Shown here: one piece after another, positions 13,718 through 22,105 of the stretch | How positions within the stretch are numbered: the stretch's first letter is position 1 | Layout: each line of letters begins with the position of its first letter | NCBI GenBank assembly: GCA_964343195.1 | Contig: CAYFIR010000105.1 | Span: 1 to 23,938, forward strand | Direction: 5' to 3' | DNA from: CAYVAP01 sp964343195 | GTDB lineage: Bacteria > Bacteroidota > Bacteroidia > J057 | Length of the DNA: 23,938 bases | Translations under genes and position numbers: made by a program | Notes under the pieces: generated by a model | Told to the model about the DNA's origin: nothing | What the model saw: the letters and a program-made list of their open reading frames with translations, nothing else | Databases searched by the model: none

Positions 13718-14749
13718 ATGAGTCAACCCACGACTACGGATCAAGCCTTTAACCTGGAATACGTCCTGGAGGTCATTCGCAAATACTCCATTTACCTGAT
13801 CGTGGTAACGGGCGTGGCCTGTATCACGGCCATTGTGCTGACCATGCCCTGGTTTTACCCACCGGAGTTCAAGTCCAGTGCGATCATTTACCCGACCAAC
13901 TCCGAGCGCTTTGACGTCGCCAATGTCTTCGCCGAAGAACCGGATGTCTATGCCTTTGGTACCGGTAAGGAGCTGGAGAAACTGGAGAATATCGCCAACT
14001 CCGAGGGACTGAAGCTATACGTCATCGACAAACTCAACCTCTGGGAAGCCTACGGTGTCGATCCCGAGCATGATGCTTCGCCCAAATACTATGTCCTGCG
14101 CACCTACGACGGACTGGTCCAAACCACCCGTGTCGAGGGACACGGTCTGGAAATCCAGGCACATGACGTCGATCCGGAGCGCGCTGCACAGATCGTCAAC
14201 CTGATCATGGATCGGGTCAATGAGTTGAGCCGCGACATGATGATCCGCAACAAGGACGGTATCCTGCGCATGCTCCGCGAGGGGTCCAAACGCTCCGAGG
14301 CCCACATGGCCCTGCTATCCGACAGCCTGACTCAGCTTCGCAGCAAATACCGCGTACTCCGCACCGAAGAACAGACAGACCGCCTCGTTGAGGCCATTAT
14401 GCAGGCCCAGGCCTCTGGTAGCCAGGCCCAATTGCAGCGGCTGGTGGACTCTAACGCCGGATACCCGATGAACCTGGAAACCTTCATCGAAGGGGTAGAC
14501 AAAGTCCTCAACCTGGAGAACCTCCTCGAAGAGATGAACACCGGGCTGGGCAATACCCGCGAGAAAATCGGCTACCTGGAAAGCATGGAGGATGTGCCCT
14601 ATCAGGCCATCATGTTCACCGACCGAGCCAATGTTTCGGATAAAAAGGCCCGTCCGGTCCGCTGGCTGATCCTGCTGGCGACTGGCATCATCTCGCTCAT
14701 GGCCAGCGTCATCGGCGCTGTCGTGATCGACCGAATCACCAAACAGTGA
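13718..14749 (+). CDS. Wzz/GumC-type polysaccharide co-polymerase (chain-length protein)
   Basis: Such proteins sit in the inner membrane with a large periplasmic coiled-coil part and set the length of O-antigen, capsule or exopolysaccharide chains. The 343-residue product has one helix near 26-46 (IYLIVVTGVACITAIVLTM), a periplasmic region rich in charged helices (about 190-305), and a second helix near 318-338 (LILLATGIISLMASVIGAVV). It ends with no cytoplasmic tyrosine kinase domain. The N-terminal FNLEYVLEVIRKYS resembles Wzz family starts. It heads a likely operon with the O-antigen ligase-like gene, 78 bases downstream. The family assignment rests on topology and weak motif similarity. 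Confidence 0.8.
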   Translation: MSQPTTTDQAFNLEYVLEVIRKYSIYLIVVTGVACITAIVLTMPWFYPPEFKSSAIIYPTNSERFDVANVFAEEPDVYAFGTGKELEKLENIANSEGLKLYVIDKLNLWEAYGVDPEHDASPKYYVLRTYDGLVQTTRVEGHGLEIQAHDVDPERAAQIVNLIMDRVNELSRDMMIRNKDGILRMLREGSKRSEAHMALLSDSLTQLRSKYRVLRTEEQTDRLVEAIMQAQASGSQAQLQRLVDSNAGYPMNLETFIEGVDKVLNLENLLEEMNTGLGNTREKIGYLESMEDVPYQAIMFTDRANVSDKKARPVRWLILLATGIISLMASVIGAVVIDRITKQ

Positions 14750-14827
14750 GCATTTTTCATTGGTCATTGATCAGTAAAGAAAGAGAGCTCGCTGGCCTGG
14801 GCCATTACGAATAACGAATCACAAATT

Positions 14828-16279
14828 TTGAATTCTCTCCTCTGGGACCGTATCACGCCTAAAATGTGGCGACAGCTTCTTTTGCTGGGGCTGGCGCTCT
14901 CGGTATGGGCGGGTGCCTTTGCGGCGGTTTGGTTTCGGATGAATGTGTTGCTGGTCGCCCCACTGGGTGTGGTCATGGCGTTGCTGCTGGTGTACAACTA
15001 CAAGCCGCTATTTTACCTGCTGATCTTCTCCATCCCCTGGTCGCTGCACACGGAAATCGGAAGTACATTGGCGCTGGACCTGCCCACAGAGCCGCTGATG
15101 CTGGTGTTTCTGGTGATATTCATCCTGAATACGCTGGCAGGCCGGCAGTTCACGATGAAGGGCCGCATCCACGCCTTCCATATCCTGATTTTCCTGCTGA
15201 TCTTCTGGGCGGGTTACTCCACGCTGCTGTCGGAAATTCCGGCTCGTTCGGCGAAATGGTTCCTGGCCAAGATCTGGTACCTGGCGACCTTCGTGTACAT
15301 GGCGCAGCGGCTGATTCAGAGCGAGGCCGATGTGCGCCGCATCTTCTGGTCGTTTTTCATGGGGATGCTGGCCATCTCCATCTTCGTGACCATCAAGCAC
15401 GCAGCGATTGGATTTTCTTTTGGCGAAGCCCACCTGATCGCCTTCCCGATCTACGAAAACGGCGTTTACTACTCGGCGACGCTGTGCATGTTCCTGCCCT
15501 GGGTGTGGTTTGCCCGTACCTGGTACACCCCCAAAAGCGTGCAGTGGTACCTGATCCTGGGGGGAATGTTCCTCTTCATCCTGGCCATCATCACAGCGTA
15601 CAAGCGCATGGGCTGGGTCATGGTCGCCATGATGCCGATCCTCTATCTGCTGATCAAGCGCAAGCTATTCGAGCGATTGGTGTACGTAGGGACGGGCGTA
15701 TTGGCGGTGGTAGTCGCCTTCCTCGTGCTCAACAATAATTTCTATAGTTTCGCCCCGACCTTCAAGGATGTCATCTGGCACAAGGAAGACCTCGGCGGCC
15801 ACCTGGAGGCGACTTTCAACGGAACGGAGATTTCCGGGATGGAGCGCTTTTACCGCTGGGTCGCGGCCAAAAATATGGTCGAGGCCATGCCTATCACCGG
15901 ATCAGGGCCGGGGACCTTTTACCCGGTTTATCAGCACTATACCGACGATGCATTCCGGACCTATGTGTCCGACAACCCCGAGCAGTCCACCTGCCACAAT
16001 TACTACCTACAGACCTTCGCGGAGCAGGGATTTCCGGGCGGAATTCTCTTCCTCTTCCTCAACATCTTCATGCTGATCCGGGGGTACCGCATCTACCACA
16101 AGACCACCGATACCCACCGCAAGTCCCTCATCATGATGGTGATGCTGAGCCTGCTGACCATCGAGGCCTTCATCTTCCTCAACGAGCTGATCGAGGTGGA
16201 CAAAATCGGGCCGATGTTCTGGCTGGCGCTGACGATCATCTACAAAAGCGAACGCTGGCATGAAGCGGAGCAGAGCTGA
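14828..16279 (+). CDS. O-antigen ligase/polymerase-like membrane protein
   Basis: This is a 483-residue polytopic inner-membrane protein with ten or more helices and a large periplasmic loop (about 320-395). The loop carries family features of WaaL/Wzy_C proteins: ITGSGPGTFYPVY and a conserved His (H390) in CHNYYLQTFAEQGFPGG, where ligases have their catalytic His. It probably joins or polymerises undecaprenyl-linked surface glycans, which suits its place after the chain-length protein. The start is uncertain. TTG 14828 lies in an ATTCGT-type repeat (about 14806-14834); ATG 14864 would give 471 residues beginning MWRQLLLLG, with the same topology. Its last 20 bases overlap the next gene, implying translational coupling. 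Ligase and polymerase activities cannot be told apart by sequence alone. Confidence 0.87.
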   Translation: MNSLLWDRITPKMWRQLLLLGLALSVWAGAFAAVWFRMNVLLVAPLGVVMALLLVYNYKPLFYLLIFSIPWSLHTEIGSTLALDLPTEPLMLVFLVIFILNTLAGRQFTMKGRIHAFHILIFLLIFWAGYSTLLSEIPARSAKWFLAKIWYLATFVYMAQRLIQSEADVRRIFWSFFMGMLAISIFVTIKHAAIGFSFGEAHLIAFPIYENGVYYSATLCMFLPWVWFARTWYTPKSVQWYLILGGMFLFILAIITAYKRMGWVMVAMMPILYLLIKRKLFERLVYVGTGVLAVVVAFLVLNNNFYSFAPTFKDVIWHKEDLGGHLEATFNGTEISGMERFYRWVAAKNMVEAMPITGSGPGTFYPVYQHYTDDAFRTYVSDNPEQSTCHNYYLQTFAEQGFPGGILFLFLNIFMLIRGYRIYHKTTDTHRKSLIMMVMLSLLTIEAFIFLNELIEVDKIGPMFWLALTIIYKSERWHEAEQS

Positions 16280-16592
16280 CTTTTACCAGGACGTCTATGA
16301 CGTCGTCCGGCTGATCCCGGCGGGACGGGCTACCAGCTATGGCGCCATCGCCAAGTATCTCGGCGAAAAAGGCGCGGCCCGCGTCGTCGGCTACGCCATG
16401 AATGCCTCCTTCAAGGAAGGCGATGTCCCTGCCCACCGCGTCGTCAACCGCAACGGATTGCTGACGGGCAAGCACCACTTCGATCCTCCCTCCGCCATGC
16501 AGGAGCGCCTCGAAGCCGAAGGCATCGTCGTGATCGACGATCAGATCCAGGACTTCGAGCGGGTGTTTTGGGACCCGATGGAGGAGTTGTAA
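16260..16592 (+). CDS. Alkyltransferase-like protein (ATL) with PAHR motif
   Basis: This 110-residue protein is homologous to the C-terminal DNA-binding domain of O6-alkylguanine-DNA alkyltransferase. It retains the flipping Tyr (Y27 in ATSYGAI), the Arg finger (R41 in AARVVGYAM) and the HRV core. The acceptor Cys of PCHRV is Ala58, giving PAHRV. ATL proteins bind O6-alkylguanine without repairing it and flag the lesion for nucleotide excision repair; E. coli Atl has PWHR. The length matches stand-alone ATLs. ATG 16260 overlaps the ligase-like gene by 20 bases, so the two are probably co-translated although no functional link is obvious. Confidence 0.92.
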   Translation: MKRSRADFYQDVYDVVRLIPAGRATSYGAIAKYLGEKGAARVVGYAMNASFKEGDVPAHRVVNRNGLLTGKHHFDPPSAMQERLEAEGIVVIDDQIQDFERVFWDPMEEL

Positions 16593-17318
16593 AGCATCTA
16601 GTGGAATAAGTTCGAAGTTCGGAGTCAAGCGTTCGTAGTTTAAAGTGCTACTGGTCAGCAATTTGCCCAATTATAAATTGGTTCATTACTTCATTCCGAA
16701 AGCACTAGCAAACTCGGCGAACGGCATTCGGCGCAAGCCGTGAGCGAAGCAGACGCAAGGACTGCTCGTATCGGCGTCCTTTGCCTTACGAGCCCGGCCA
16801 GGGTGGTTTACCTGTACATTCTCCCCTCAACCCAGTATGAAATGTGGCGCCCTGAAAAAAGTTTTTCCAGCCTGGGAAAGTATTCAGTGGAGAGATGACA
16901 ACGTTTTGCCAGCCTGGATAACTCACGGTCACGCTTAGGCATCGACTCTCTGAGGCTATTTCTGACGCTTTGTGGGCTGAATCTGATCGGGTGGAAGCTA
17001 AAGTGAGAGATTGGCTTTAGGGACCTGGTACTGCGGATTATAGCGGGGCGGGACAAGAGATAGCATTTGATTATCAGTAGATTATGATTGGGAAACAAAG
17101 TCTTTAGCGGCTATCCGAAGCAGTCCCTCAGGCTGTGCTGATGGGAAAACCTCGGAGCGTGCCTTGGTTTTTTAGCGGAGTCTTCATTTCCATTTCTTAC
17201 ATCCCAAACGAGAACGTAAGAGGCAGGAATGTTCAGGCCAGGTATTTGATTCAAATTTCAGGACATTTGCCATATTAAATTAAATGGGCCGAATAAAATT
17301 TGGATATCGGCTCCATCA
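16593..17318. other. Long spacer, mostly non-coding
   Basis: Near 16608-16640 are degenerate AGTTCGT-type repeats like those at 23886-23938. At 16757-16793 two mutually exclusive hairpins are possible: AAGGAC (16757-16762)/GTCCTT (16776-16781), or GCTCGTA (16764-16770)/TACGAGC (16787-16793). The part 16808-17098 may hold a gene remnant, listed separately. I see nothing I can name in 17100-17318. Confidence 0.45.
16808..17098 (-). pseudogene. Possible remnant of an AraC-type helix-turn-helix domain
   Basis: The minus-strand frame has 96 codons. Near its end it reads LSRLAKRCHLSTEYFPRLEK then LFSG, which resembles the second half of AraC-family DNA-binding domains (LAxxxxLSxxYxxRLFKxxTG). The rest of the frame looks random and there is no sensor domain, promoter or partner. 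It could be chance; if real, it is a fragment of a lost regulator. Confidence 0.2.
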
Positions 17319-17320
17319 GC

Positions 17321-17416
17321 CTGGCTGTTTGCATTTGCCCTTCCGTGGGCACTTTGAAGGAGGCTGCGCTCCCCCAAAAGCCAGCCGTAACCAGCGGCGT
17401 ACCGTCGGGCAGTTAC
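17321..17416 (+). ncRNA. Structured leader upstream of the giant secreted protein
   Basis: About 135 bases upstream of the ATG at 17454 the sequence can form a three-way junction. CTGGCT (17321-17326) pairs with AGCCAG (17379-17384) and encloses GCCC/GGGC (17337-17340 with 17347-17350) and GGAG/CTCC (17359-17362 with 17369-17372). A further hairpin, GTAAC (17387-17391)/GTTAC (17412-17416), encloses CGGC/GTCG (17395-17398 with 17404-17407). I cannot match it to a riboswitch class. It could be a cis-regulatory RNA or chance folding in a long leader. Confidence 0.3.
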
Positions 17417-17453
17417 CTGAGACTACTGAATTCAACCACCAACAGGAAAACCA

Positions 17454-20400
17454 ATGAAACGACATTGTACCAAGTACCACGTACTACTTGCCCTGATGTT
17501 TTTGAGCCTAGGGCTGATGCAGTCCGTAACAGCTCAGCCCTGGACACAGGTCGGAGCTGATATCGATGGAGCGGCGGGATTTGATGAGCTCGGCTTCTCC
17601 GTCTCCCTAAGCAGCGATGGTACCCGGATGGCCGTGGGAGCCCAAAGCCACGACGGCACCGGCACAGACGCGGGGCAAGTACAGGTATTTGAACTCGTGG
17701 GTGGAAGCTGGACCCAAATAGGGGGCAACATAGATGCGGAGACAGCACGCGATAACAGTGGCTGGTCTGTTTCGCTCAGTGGCGATGGTACCCGGGTGGC
17801 TATCGGAGCTATAAGTAATGACGATAATGCCTATAACTCCGGTCAGGTGCGGGTCTTCGAGTACAGCGGCGGCAATTGGGTTCAAATGGGGGCCGACATT
17901 GATGGGGAGGGAGAGTCTGACCATAGCGGTTGGTCGGTATCGCTCAGCAGCGATGGCAGCCGGGTGGCCATTGGCGCGCTATACAATGGTGCTCCTTTTG
18001 AAGATTTCTTCTACGATACTGATCAAAGTCCAGGCCATGTCCGGGTATATGAGTACAGTGGGGGTAGTTGGACCCAACTGGGCGCTGACATCGATGGTGA
18101 GGCAGCAGGTGACCAAAGTGGGAGGTCCGTTTCGCTGAGCAGCGACGGCAGCCGGGTGGCCATCGGCGCTGCCGGTAATGGAGACAATGGCTATAACTCT
18201 GGTCAGGTGCGGGTGTACGAGTACAGCGGCGGCAATTGGACCCAAGTGGGGGCTGACATTGACGGGGAAGCAGCAGCTGATCAGAGCGGTTGGTCGGTAT
18301 CGCTCAGCAGCGACGGCAGCCGGGTAGCTATTGGGGCGCCCTTTAACGACGGCAATGGCAGCAACGCCGGGCAGGTACGCATTTATGAGTGTAGTAGTGG
18401 CAGCTGGACCCAAGTGGGGGCCGACATTGACGGAGAAGCAGCATCTGATCAAAGCGGCTATTCGGTCTCTTTGAGCAGTGATGGCAGCCGGGTAGCCATT
18501 GGGGCCAATAACAACGACGGCAACGGCAATAACGCTGGTCATGCGCGAATCTACGAGTACAGAGGTAGCAGTTGGACTCAAGTGGGAGCTGACCTCGACG
18601 GGGAAGCAGCCAGTGACAGGAGTGGTCAGTCGGTTTCGCTCAGCAGCGATGGCAGCCGGGTGGCGATTGGAGCTCCATACAATAGTGGAGGTGACACGTA
18701 TGCCGGTCAAGTTCGTGCCTTTTCTGTTTTGGAACACGGCCCGCAGGGCGGGTATGCGCTGGACTTTGACGGGGTGGATGACTATGTAAACTGTGGGTAT
18801 ATACCCTTTGGTTCAACTATGACCTATGAAGCCTGGATCAAAACGACTGATTCTAAGGCCAGAAACGATATTGCTTCATGGGGTAACATAAGTACCCGTG
18901 ATATTGTGGCAGAATTCAGGGTTTCACTCGGAAAACTGGAATTTGGCATCAATGATGGAGGCTGGGTTGCGGTGAACAGTAGTGCATCTGTAAATGATGG
19001 ACAATGGCATCATGTCGCAGTAAGCAAAAACGGTTCAGCTGTTACGCTCTATGTGGATGGTAAATTGGATAATACTGGTACTGTGGGGGGAGCTCCCTCT
19101 GTAAACCAAACAGACATAGGGGTTTTATTTAATGGGGGAATACGAGAAGCTGACTCTTACTTCAACGGAGATCTTGACGAAGTCCGAATCTGGTCGGATG
19201 TGCGCACCCAAGCCGAAATCCAGGCCAACATGCACAAATCACTCGTCGGCAGCGAGGCCAACCTCGTGGCCTACTATGCCATGTCCGATGGCAGTGGCAC
19301 CACCCTCTCTGACAATAGCTCTAACGGCCACACCGGCACCCTCACCAACGGCCCCGTCTGGAAGACCTCTGGAGCCCACGCAGGACCGGGGAGGGCGCTG
19401 AGTTTCGATGGAATGAACGACTATTTGGTGGGAAACCTAAGTGCAGCCAGCAGCAATACAGTTACCATCGAGTTCTGGGCCTCTTTCAACGCTTTGGCCA
19501 ATCAGCAAAACTTACTCCGCATTCATCAGACGGCGAACAGCGTAATCAGAATCGTGCCATTTAAACAGGCCAATGATACTCTTTCGCTGTTTATTCATGA
19601 CGATAATCCCAATGGAGTAGACTGGGTTGTTCCCAGCTCATTTGCTTTTGCCAATCCCAACGTATGGCACCACCTAGTTTTTGTGTACGATGCCGGGCAG
19701 GTAGCCATCTATGTCGATGGAAAGCTGGTAGGAGAAGCCACTGGTCAGGGAAACTATACCCTGGCAGCCAGTAACTCGCTTTCGATCGGGGCTGATTTCG
19801 GAGGGTTAGCGGCGGGCCTGCATGCTAATGTTCGCATGGACGAAGTGCGTATCTGGTCGGATGTGCGCACGGAAGCCGAAATCCTAGCCAATATGTACCG
19901 GTCGTTGGATGGTGACGAGGAGGGTCTGCTGGCCTACCATCGCCTGGATCAGCCGGCCGTTGCGGGCCAAACCACAGCCTATGACATCAGTGAGAACGCG
20001 AATAACCTCACCCTCACCAACATGGACCCCGCCACCGACTGGGTAGCCTCTACGCCATTCAACACCTGGATCGGCAGCGAAGACAGCGACTGGAACAACA
20101 CTGCCAACTGGAGCCGCGGCACGGTGCCTGGCGCCGAGGACGTAGGCATCTACGCCTGGAGCGGTAACCACCTGCCTTCCAGCGCCAACATCTCCGCGCG
20201 CCACGCCTACTTCGACGCCGGGGTTTCCTTGAGCCTCAACGGTAACCTCACCCTCAGCGGCGACCTTTACAACGCTGGCACCTTCACGACCACCGGTACG
20301 GTCACCTTCTCCGGCACCGAGGCCCAGGCCATCCGCGGCAGCGGCACCACCAGCATCGGCACGCTGCTGATCGACAACGCCGCAGGGGTAAGCCTGGAGC

Positions 20401-21671
20401 AGGATATCAGCACCACCACCGACCTGGACCTGAACAGCGGCGCGCTGAGCATCGGGGCCAACACCCTCACCGTCAACGGCAGCATCACCAAAGGTTCGGG
20501 TACCCTCAGCGGTGGAACCAGCTCCAACCTCGTGATCGCCGGAGCCGGGGCCAGCACCGGCCTGCCAGCGGTTACGCTCAACGACCTTACCCTCAACCGG
20601 GCCAACGGCCTCAACCTGATCGACAACGTAAGCGTCAACGGCACATTGACCCTGACCAGCGGCGAGCTGTCCCTCAACAGCCACACCCTCACCCTGGGTG
20701 AAACGGCTATCATAGGCGGCACCCCCGGAGCTGGCAACCACATCGTCGCCACCAGCGGCATGCTGCGCAAGCAGTACAGCGGCACGGGCAGCTTCACCTA
20801 CCCGGTGGGCGACGGCACCTACTATACCCCCATCACCCTAAACTTCACCGCGGGAAGCTTTACTTCCGGGCAGGCCGATATCAGCTTGAGCAACAGCAAG
20901 CACCCCAATAACAGCAGTAGCAACCACTACCTGAACCGGTACTGGACTGTCAACAGCTCAGGCATCAGCGGATTCAGTTGCGACGTCACTGCTACTTATG
21001 ACGATCTCGACATCGCTGGCACCGAGAGCGAGCTTACCGGGGGCAAATGGGACGGAGCAAGCTGGATCGACCTGGGGGCCGTATCTACGGGCAGCAACCA
21101 GATCACCGGCACCGTAAGTGGATTCTCGGACTTTACTGCTGGGGAGCCGAGTGTCTTCCCCGTCGAATGGCTAGGCCTGAAGGCCACGGCGCTCGGCGAT
21201 CGGGTCAACCTCCAGTGGGAAACCCTCTCAGAGCAAAATAGCCATTACTTCGGCGTAGAGCGCAGCCTCGACCAGGCAACATGGAAAGAAGTAGGCCAGG
21301 TGTTGGCGGCAGGTACGAGTCAGGAAGTACGCCATTACCAATTAGTGGACGAACCAGGCGAAAATGGAACCTGGTACTACCGCCTACGCCAGGTGGATCT
21401 CGATGGGAGTTTTCACTACAGCCCACAGGTAGCGGCCAGTATCGAGCAAATCGATCTGAGTCTGTATCCCAATCCAGTTCAGGACAAATTGCGAGTCGAT
21501 GCCACGGGAGAATGGACCCTCACCCTACTGGACCTGAACGGACGGGTGATCCGCCAAATCACTGGGGCAGACCGTGAAGTGGTTGACGTACGGGACCTCA
21601 GCGCAGGCCAGTACTGGGCAGAATTCAAGGGGGAAAGCGGTAGTCGCACCATTCCTCTGAGAAAAGAATAA
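17454..21671 (+). CDS. Giant T9SS-secreted protein: 7-repeat propeller, two LamG domains, beta repeats
   Basis: This is a 1405-residue surface protein. A signal peptide (about 1-27, ending VTA-Q) is followed by seven repeats starting at Trp 30, 86, 142, 206, 262, 318 and 374. Their consensus is WTQxGADIDGEA, DxSGxSVSLSSDGSRVAIGA, then GQVRVYEYSGG. This predicts a seven-bladed FG-GAP-like beta-propeller. Two LamG/concanavalin-like domains follow (about 433-640 and 645-860), each with ALxFDGxxDY, WHHxV, LYVDGKL-type and DEVRIWSDVRT motifs. Next are a Ser/Thr/Gly-rich beta region (about 860-1130), a segment FPVEWLGLKA common before T9SS tails, a fibronectin-like part, and a sorting domain (about 1330-1405, SLYPNPVQDK ... 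LSAGQYW). It probably binds carbohydrate or protein ligands at the cell surface. Base composition changes along the gene. It has a long leader and a strong terminator. Confidence 0.9.
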   Translation: MKRHCTKYHVLLALMFLSLGLMQSVTAQPWTQVGADIDGAAGFDELGFSVSLSSDGTRMAVGAQSHDGTGTDAGQVQVFELVGGSWTQIGGNIDAETARDNSGWSVSLSGDGTRVAIGAISNDDNAYNSGQVRVFEYSGGNWVQMGADIDGEGESDHSGWSVSLSSDGSRVAIGALYNGAPFEDFFYDTDQSPGHVRVYEYSGGSWTQLGADIDGEAAGDQSGRSVSLSSDGSRVAIGAAGNGDNGYNSGQVRVYEYSGGNWTQVGADIDGEAAADQSGWSVSLSSDGSRVAIGAPFNDGNGSNAGQVRIYECSSGSWTQVGADIDGEAASDQSGYSVSLSSDGSRVAIGANNNDGNGNNAGHARIYEYRGSSWTQVGADLDGEAASDRSGQSVSLSSDGSRVAIGAPYNSGGDTYAGQVRAFSVLEHGPQGGYALDFDGVDDYVNCGYIPFGSTMTYEAWIKTTDSKARNDIASWGNISTRDIVAEFRVSLGKLEFGINDGGWVAVNSSASVNDGQWHHVAVSKNGSAVTLYVDGKLDNTGTVGGAPSVNQTDIGVLFNGGIREADSYFNGDLDEVRIWSDVRTQAEIQANMHKSLVGSEANLVAYYAMSDGSGTTLSDNSSNGHTGTLTNGPVWKTSGAHAGPGRALSFDGMNDYLVGNLSAASSNTVTIEFWASFNALANQQNLLRIHQTANSVIRIVPFKQANDTLSLFIHDDNPNGVDWVVPSSFAFANPNVWHHLVFVYDAGQVAIYVDGKLVGEATGQGNYTLAASNSLSIGADFGGLAAGLHANVRMDEVRIWSDVRTEAEILANMYRSLDGDEEGLLAYHRLDQPAVAGQTTAYDISENANNLTLTNMDPATDWVASTPFNTWIGSEDSDWNNTANWSRGTVPGAEDVGIYAWSGNHLPSSANISARHAYFDAGVSLSLNGNLTLSGDLYNAGTFTTTGTVTFSGTEAQAIRGSGTTSIGTLLIDNAAGVSLEQDISTTTDLDLNSGALSIGANTLTVNGSITKGSGTLSGGTSSNLVIAGAGASTGLPAVTLNDLTLNRANGLNLIDNVSVNGTLTLTSGELSLNSHTLTLGETAIIGGTPGAGNHIVATSGMLRKQYSGTGSFTYPVGDGTYYTPITLNFTAGSFTSGQADISLSNSKHPNNSSSNHYLNRYWTVNSSGISGFSCDVTATYDDLDIAGTESELTGGKWDGASWIDLGAVSTGSNQITGTVSGFSDFTAGEPSVFPVEWLGLKATALGDRVNLQWETLSEQNSHYFGVERSLDQATWKEVGQVLAAGTSQEVRHYQLVDEPGENGTWYYRLRQVDLDGSFHYSPQVAASIEQIDLSLYPNPVQDKLRVDATGEWTLTLLDLNGRVIRQITGADREVVDVRDLSAGQYWAEFKGESGSRTIPLRKE
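17541..18740 (+). repeat. Seven tandem 168-base coding repeats
   Basis: The propeller repeats are visible in the DNA as units of 168 bases; the third is 192 because of an eight-codon insertion around FEDFFYDTD. Units four to seven are the most alike, with long shared runs such as CTCAGCAGCGACGGCAGCCG, so recent duplication or gene conversion is likely. Confidence 0.85.
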
Positions 21672-21695
21672 GGTACATAAGGGAGTAATCCCAAA

Positions 21696-21739
21696 ACCAT
21701 CCGCTGGGCTCAGGAAGCCGGGCGGATGGTATTTTTTTT
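21696..21739 (+). terminator. Strong terminator after the giant secreted protein
   Basis: ACCATCCGC (21696-21704) pairs with GCGGATGGT (21722-21730) around an inner GGCT/AGCC stem, and is followed by A and eight T. The opposite strand has a shorter T-run (TTTT), so it may work in both directions. It overlaps the coding end of the convergent minus-strand gene. Confidence 0.88.
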
Positions 21740-22105
21740 CGCAGTGCCAAGCTCGGTGATGGCCAGGGTTACCACAATTGCCATTTCTCCCACAAAATAG
21801 GCGATCCCCCATGCGGTCAATGGCTCTTGCCAATAGATCACCATCCCCAGCGTCAAGCCACAGTACAGCAGATTGACCGTACCGATGAGCCTCAGAAAAG
21901 GCTGCCATTTCTCCATGAAGAAAAAATGGCAACTGAAGGAATAGACAGCAAAAACCGCAGCGGCTCCTGCCAAGCCGTACAATACTGCGGCAGGCATCCC
22001 AAAGAATTCCTCAAAGCGCACCAATACGACTCCCAACATGATGGCGGAAACTATGGCCCCCAGGCCATCGATGAGGAAAAAGTTTTTTGGGGAAGGCTGC
22101 TTCAT
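21710..22105 (-). CDS. Small four-helix membrane protein of unknown function
   Basis: This 131-residue hydrophobic protein has about four membrane helices (IDGLGAIVSAIMLGVVLV; MPAAVLYGLAGAAAVFAVYSF; LRLIGTVNLLYCGLTLGMVI; WGIAYFVGEMAIVVTLAI). I do not recognise a named family. The start codon shares a base with the prfB stop (TAATG at 22107-22103), so translation is probably coupled to prfB. Its last codons, encoding KKNTIRPAS, are the reverse complement of the terminator serving the opposite gene. The family's natural C-terminus may therefore be earlier, near ITELG, with this tail an accident of the overlap. Confidence 0.7.
   Translation of the reverse strand: MKQPSPKNFFLIDGLGAIVSAIMLGVVLVRFEEFFGMPAAVLYGLAGAAAVFAVYSFSCHFFFMEKWQPFLRLIGTVNLLYCGLTLGMVIYWQEPLTAWGIAYFVGEMAIVVTLAITELGTAKKNTIRPAS

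Noticed and set aside
14866..15738. 290-codon plus-strand frame inside the ligase-like gene
   Set aside because: Rich in Gly, Ala, His and Asp with no membrane pattern; it is an off-frame reading of a G/C-rich gene.
17300..17560. 86-codon frame across the start of the secreted protein gene
   Set aside because: It overlaps the leader and signal peptide in another frame and has no recognisable features.
17541..18740. CRISPR-like array
   Set aside because: The 168-base units are in-frame coding propeller repeats without spacers.
19884..20741. 285-codon antisense frame
   Set aside because: It is a shadow of the G/C-rich beta-repeat region of the secreted protein, with low-complexity Ala/Gly/Val composition and no domain.
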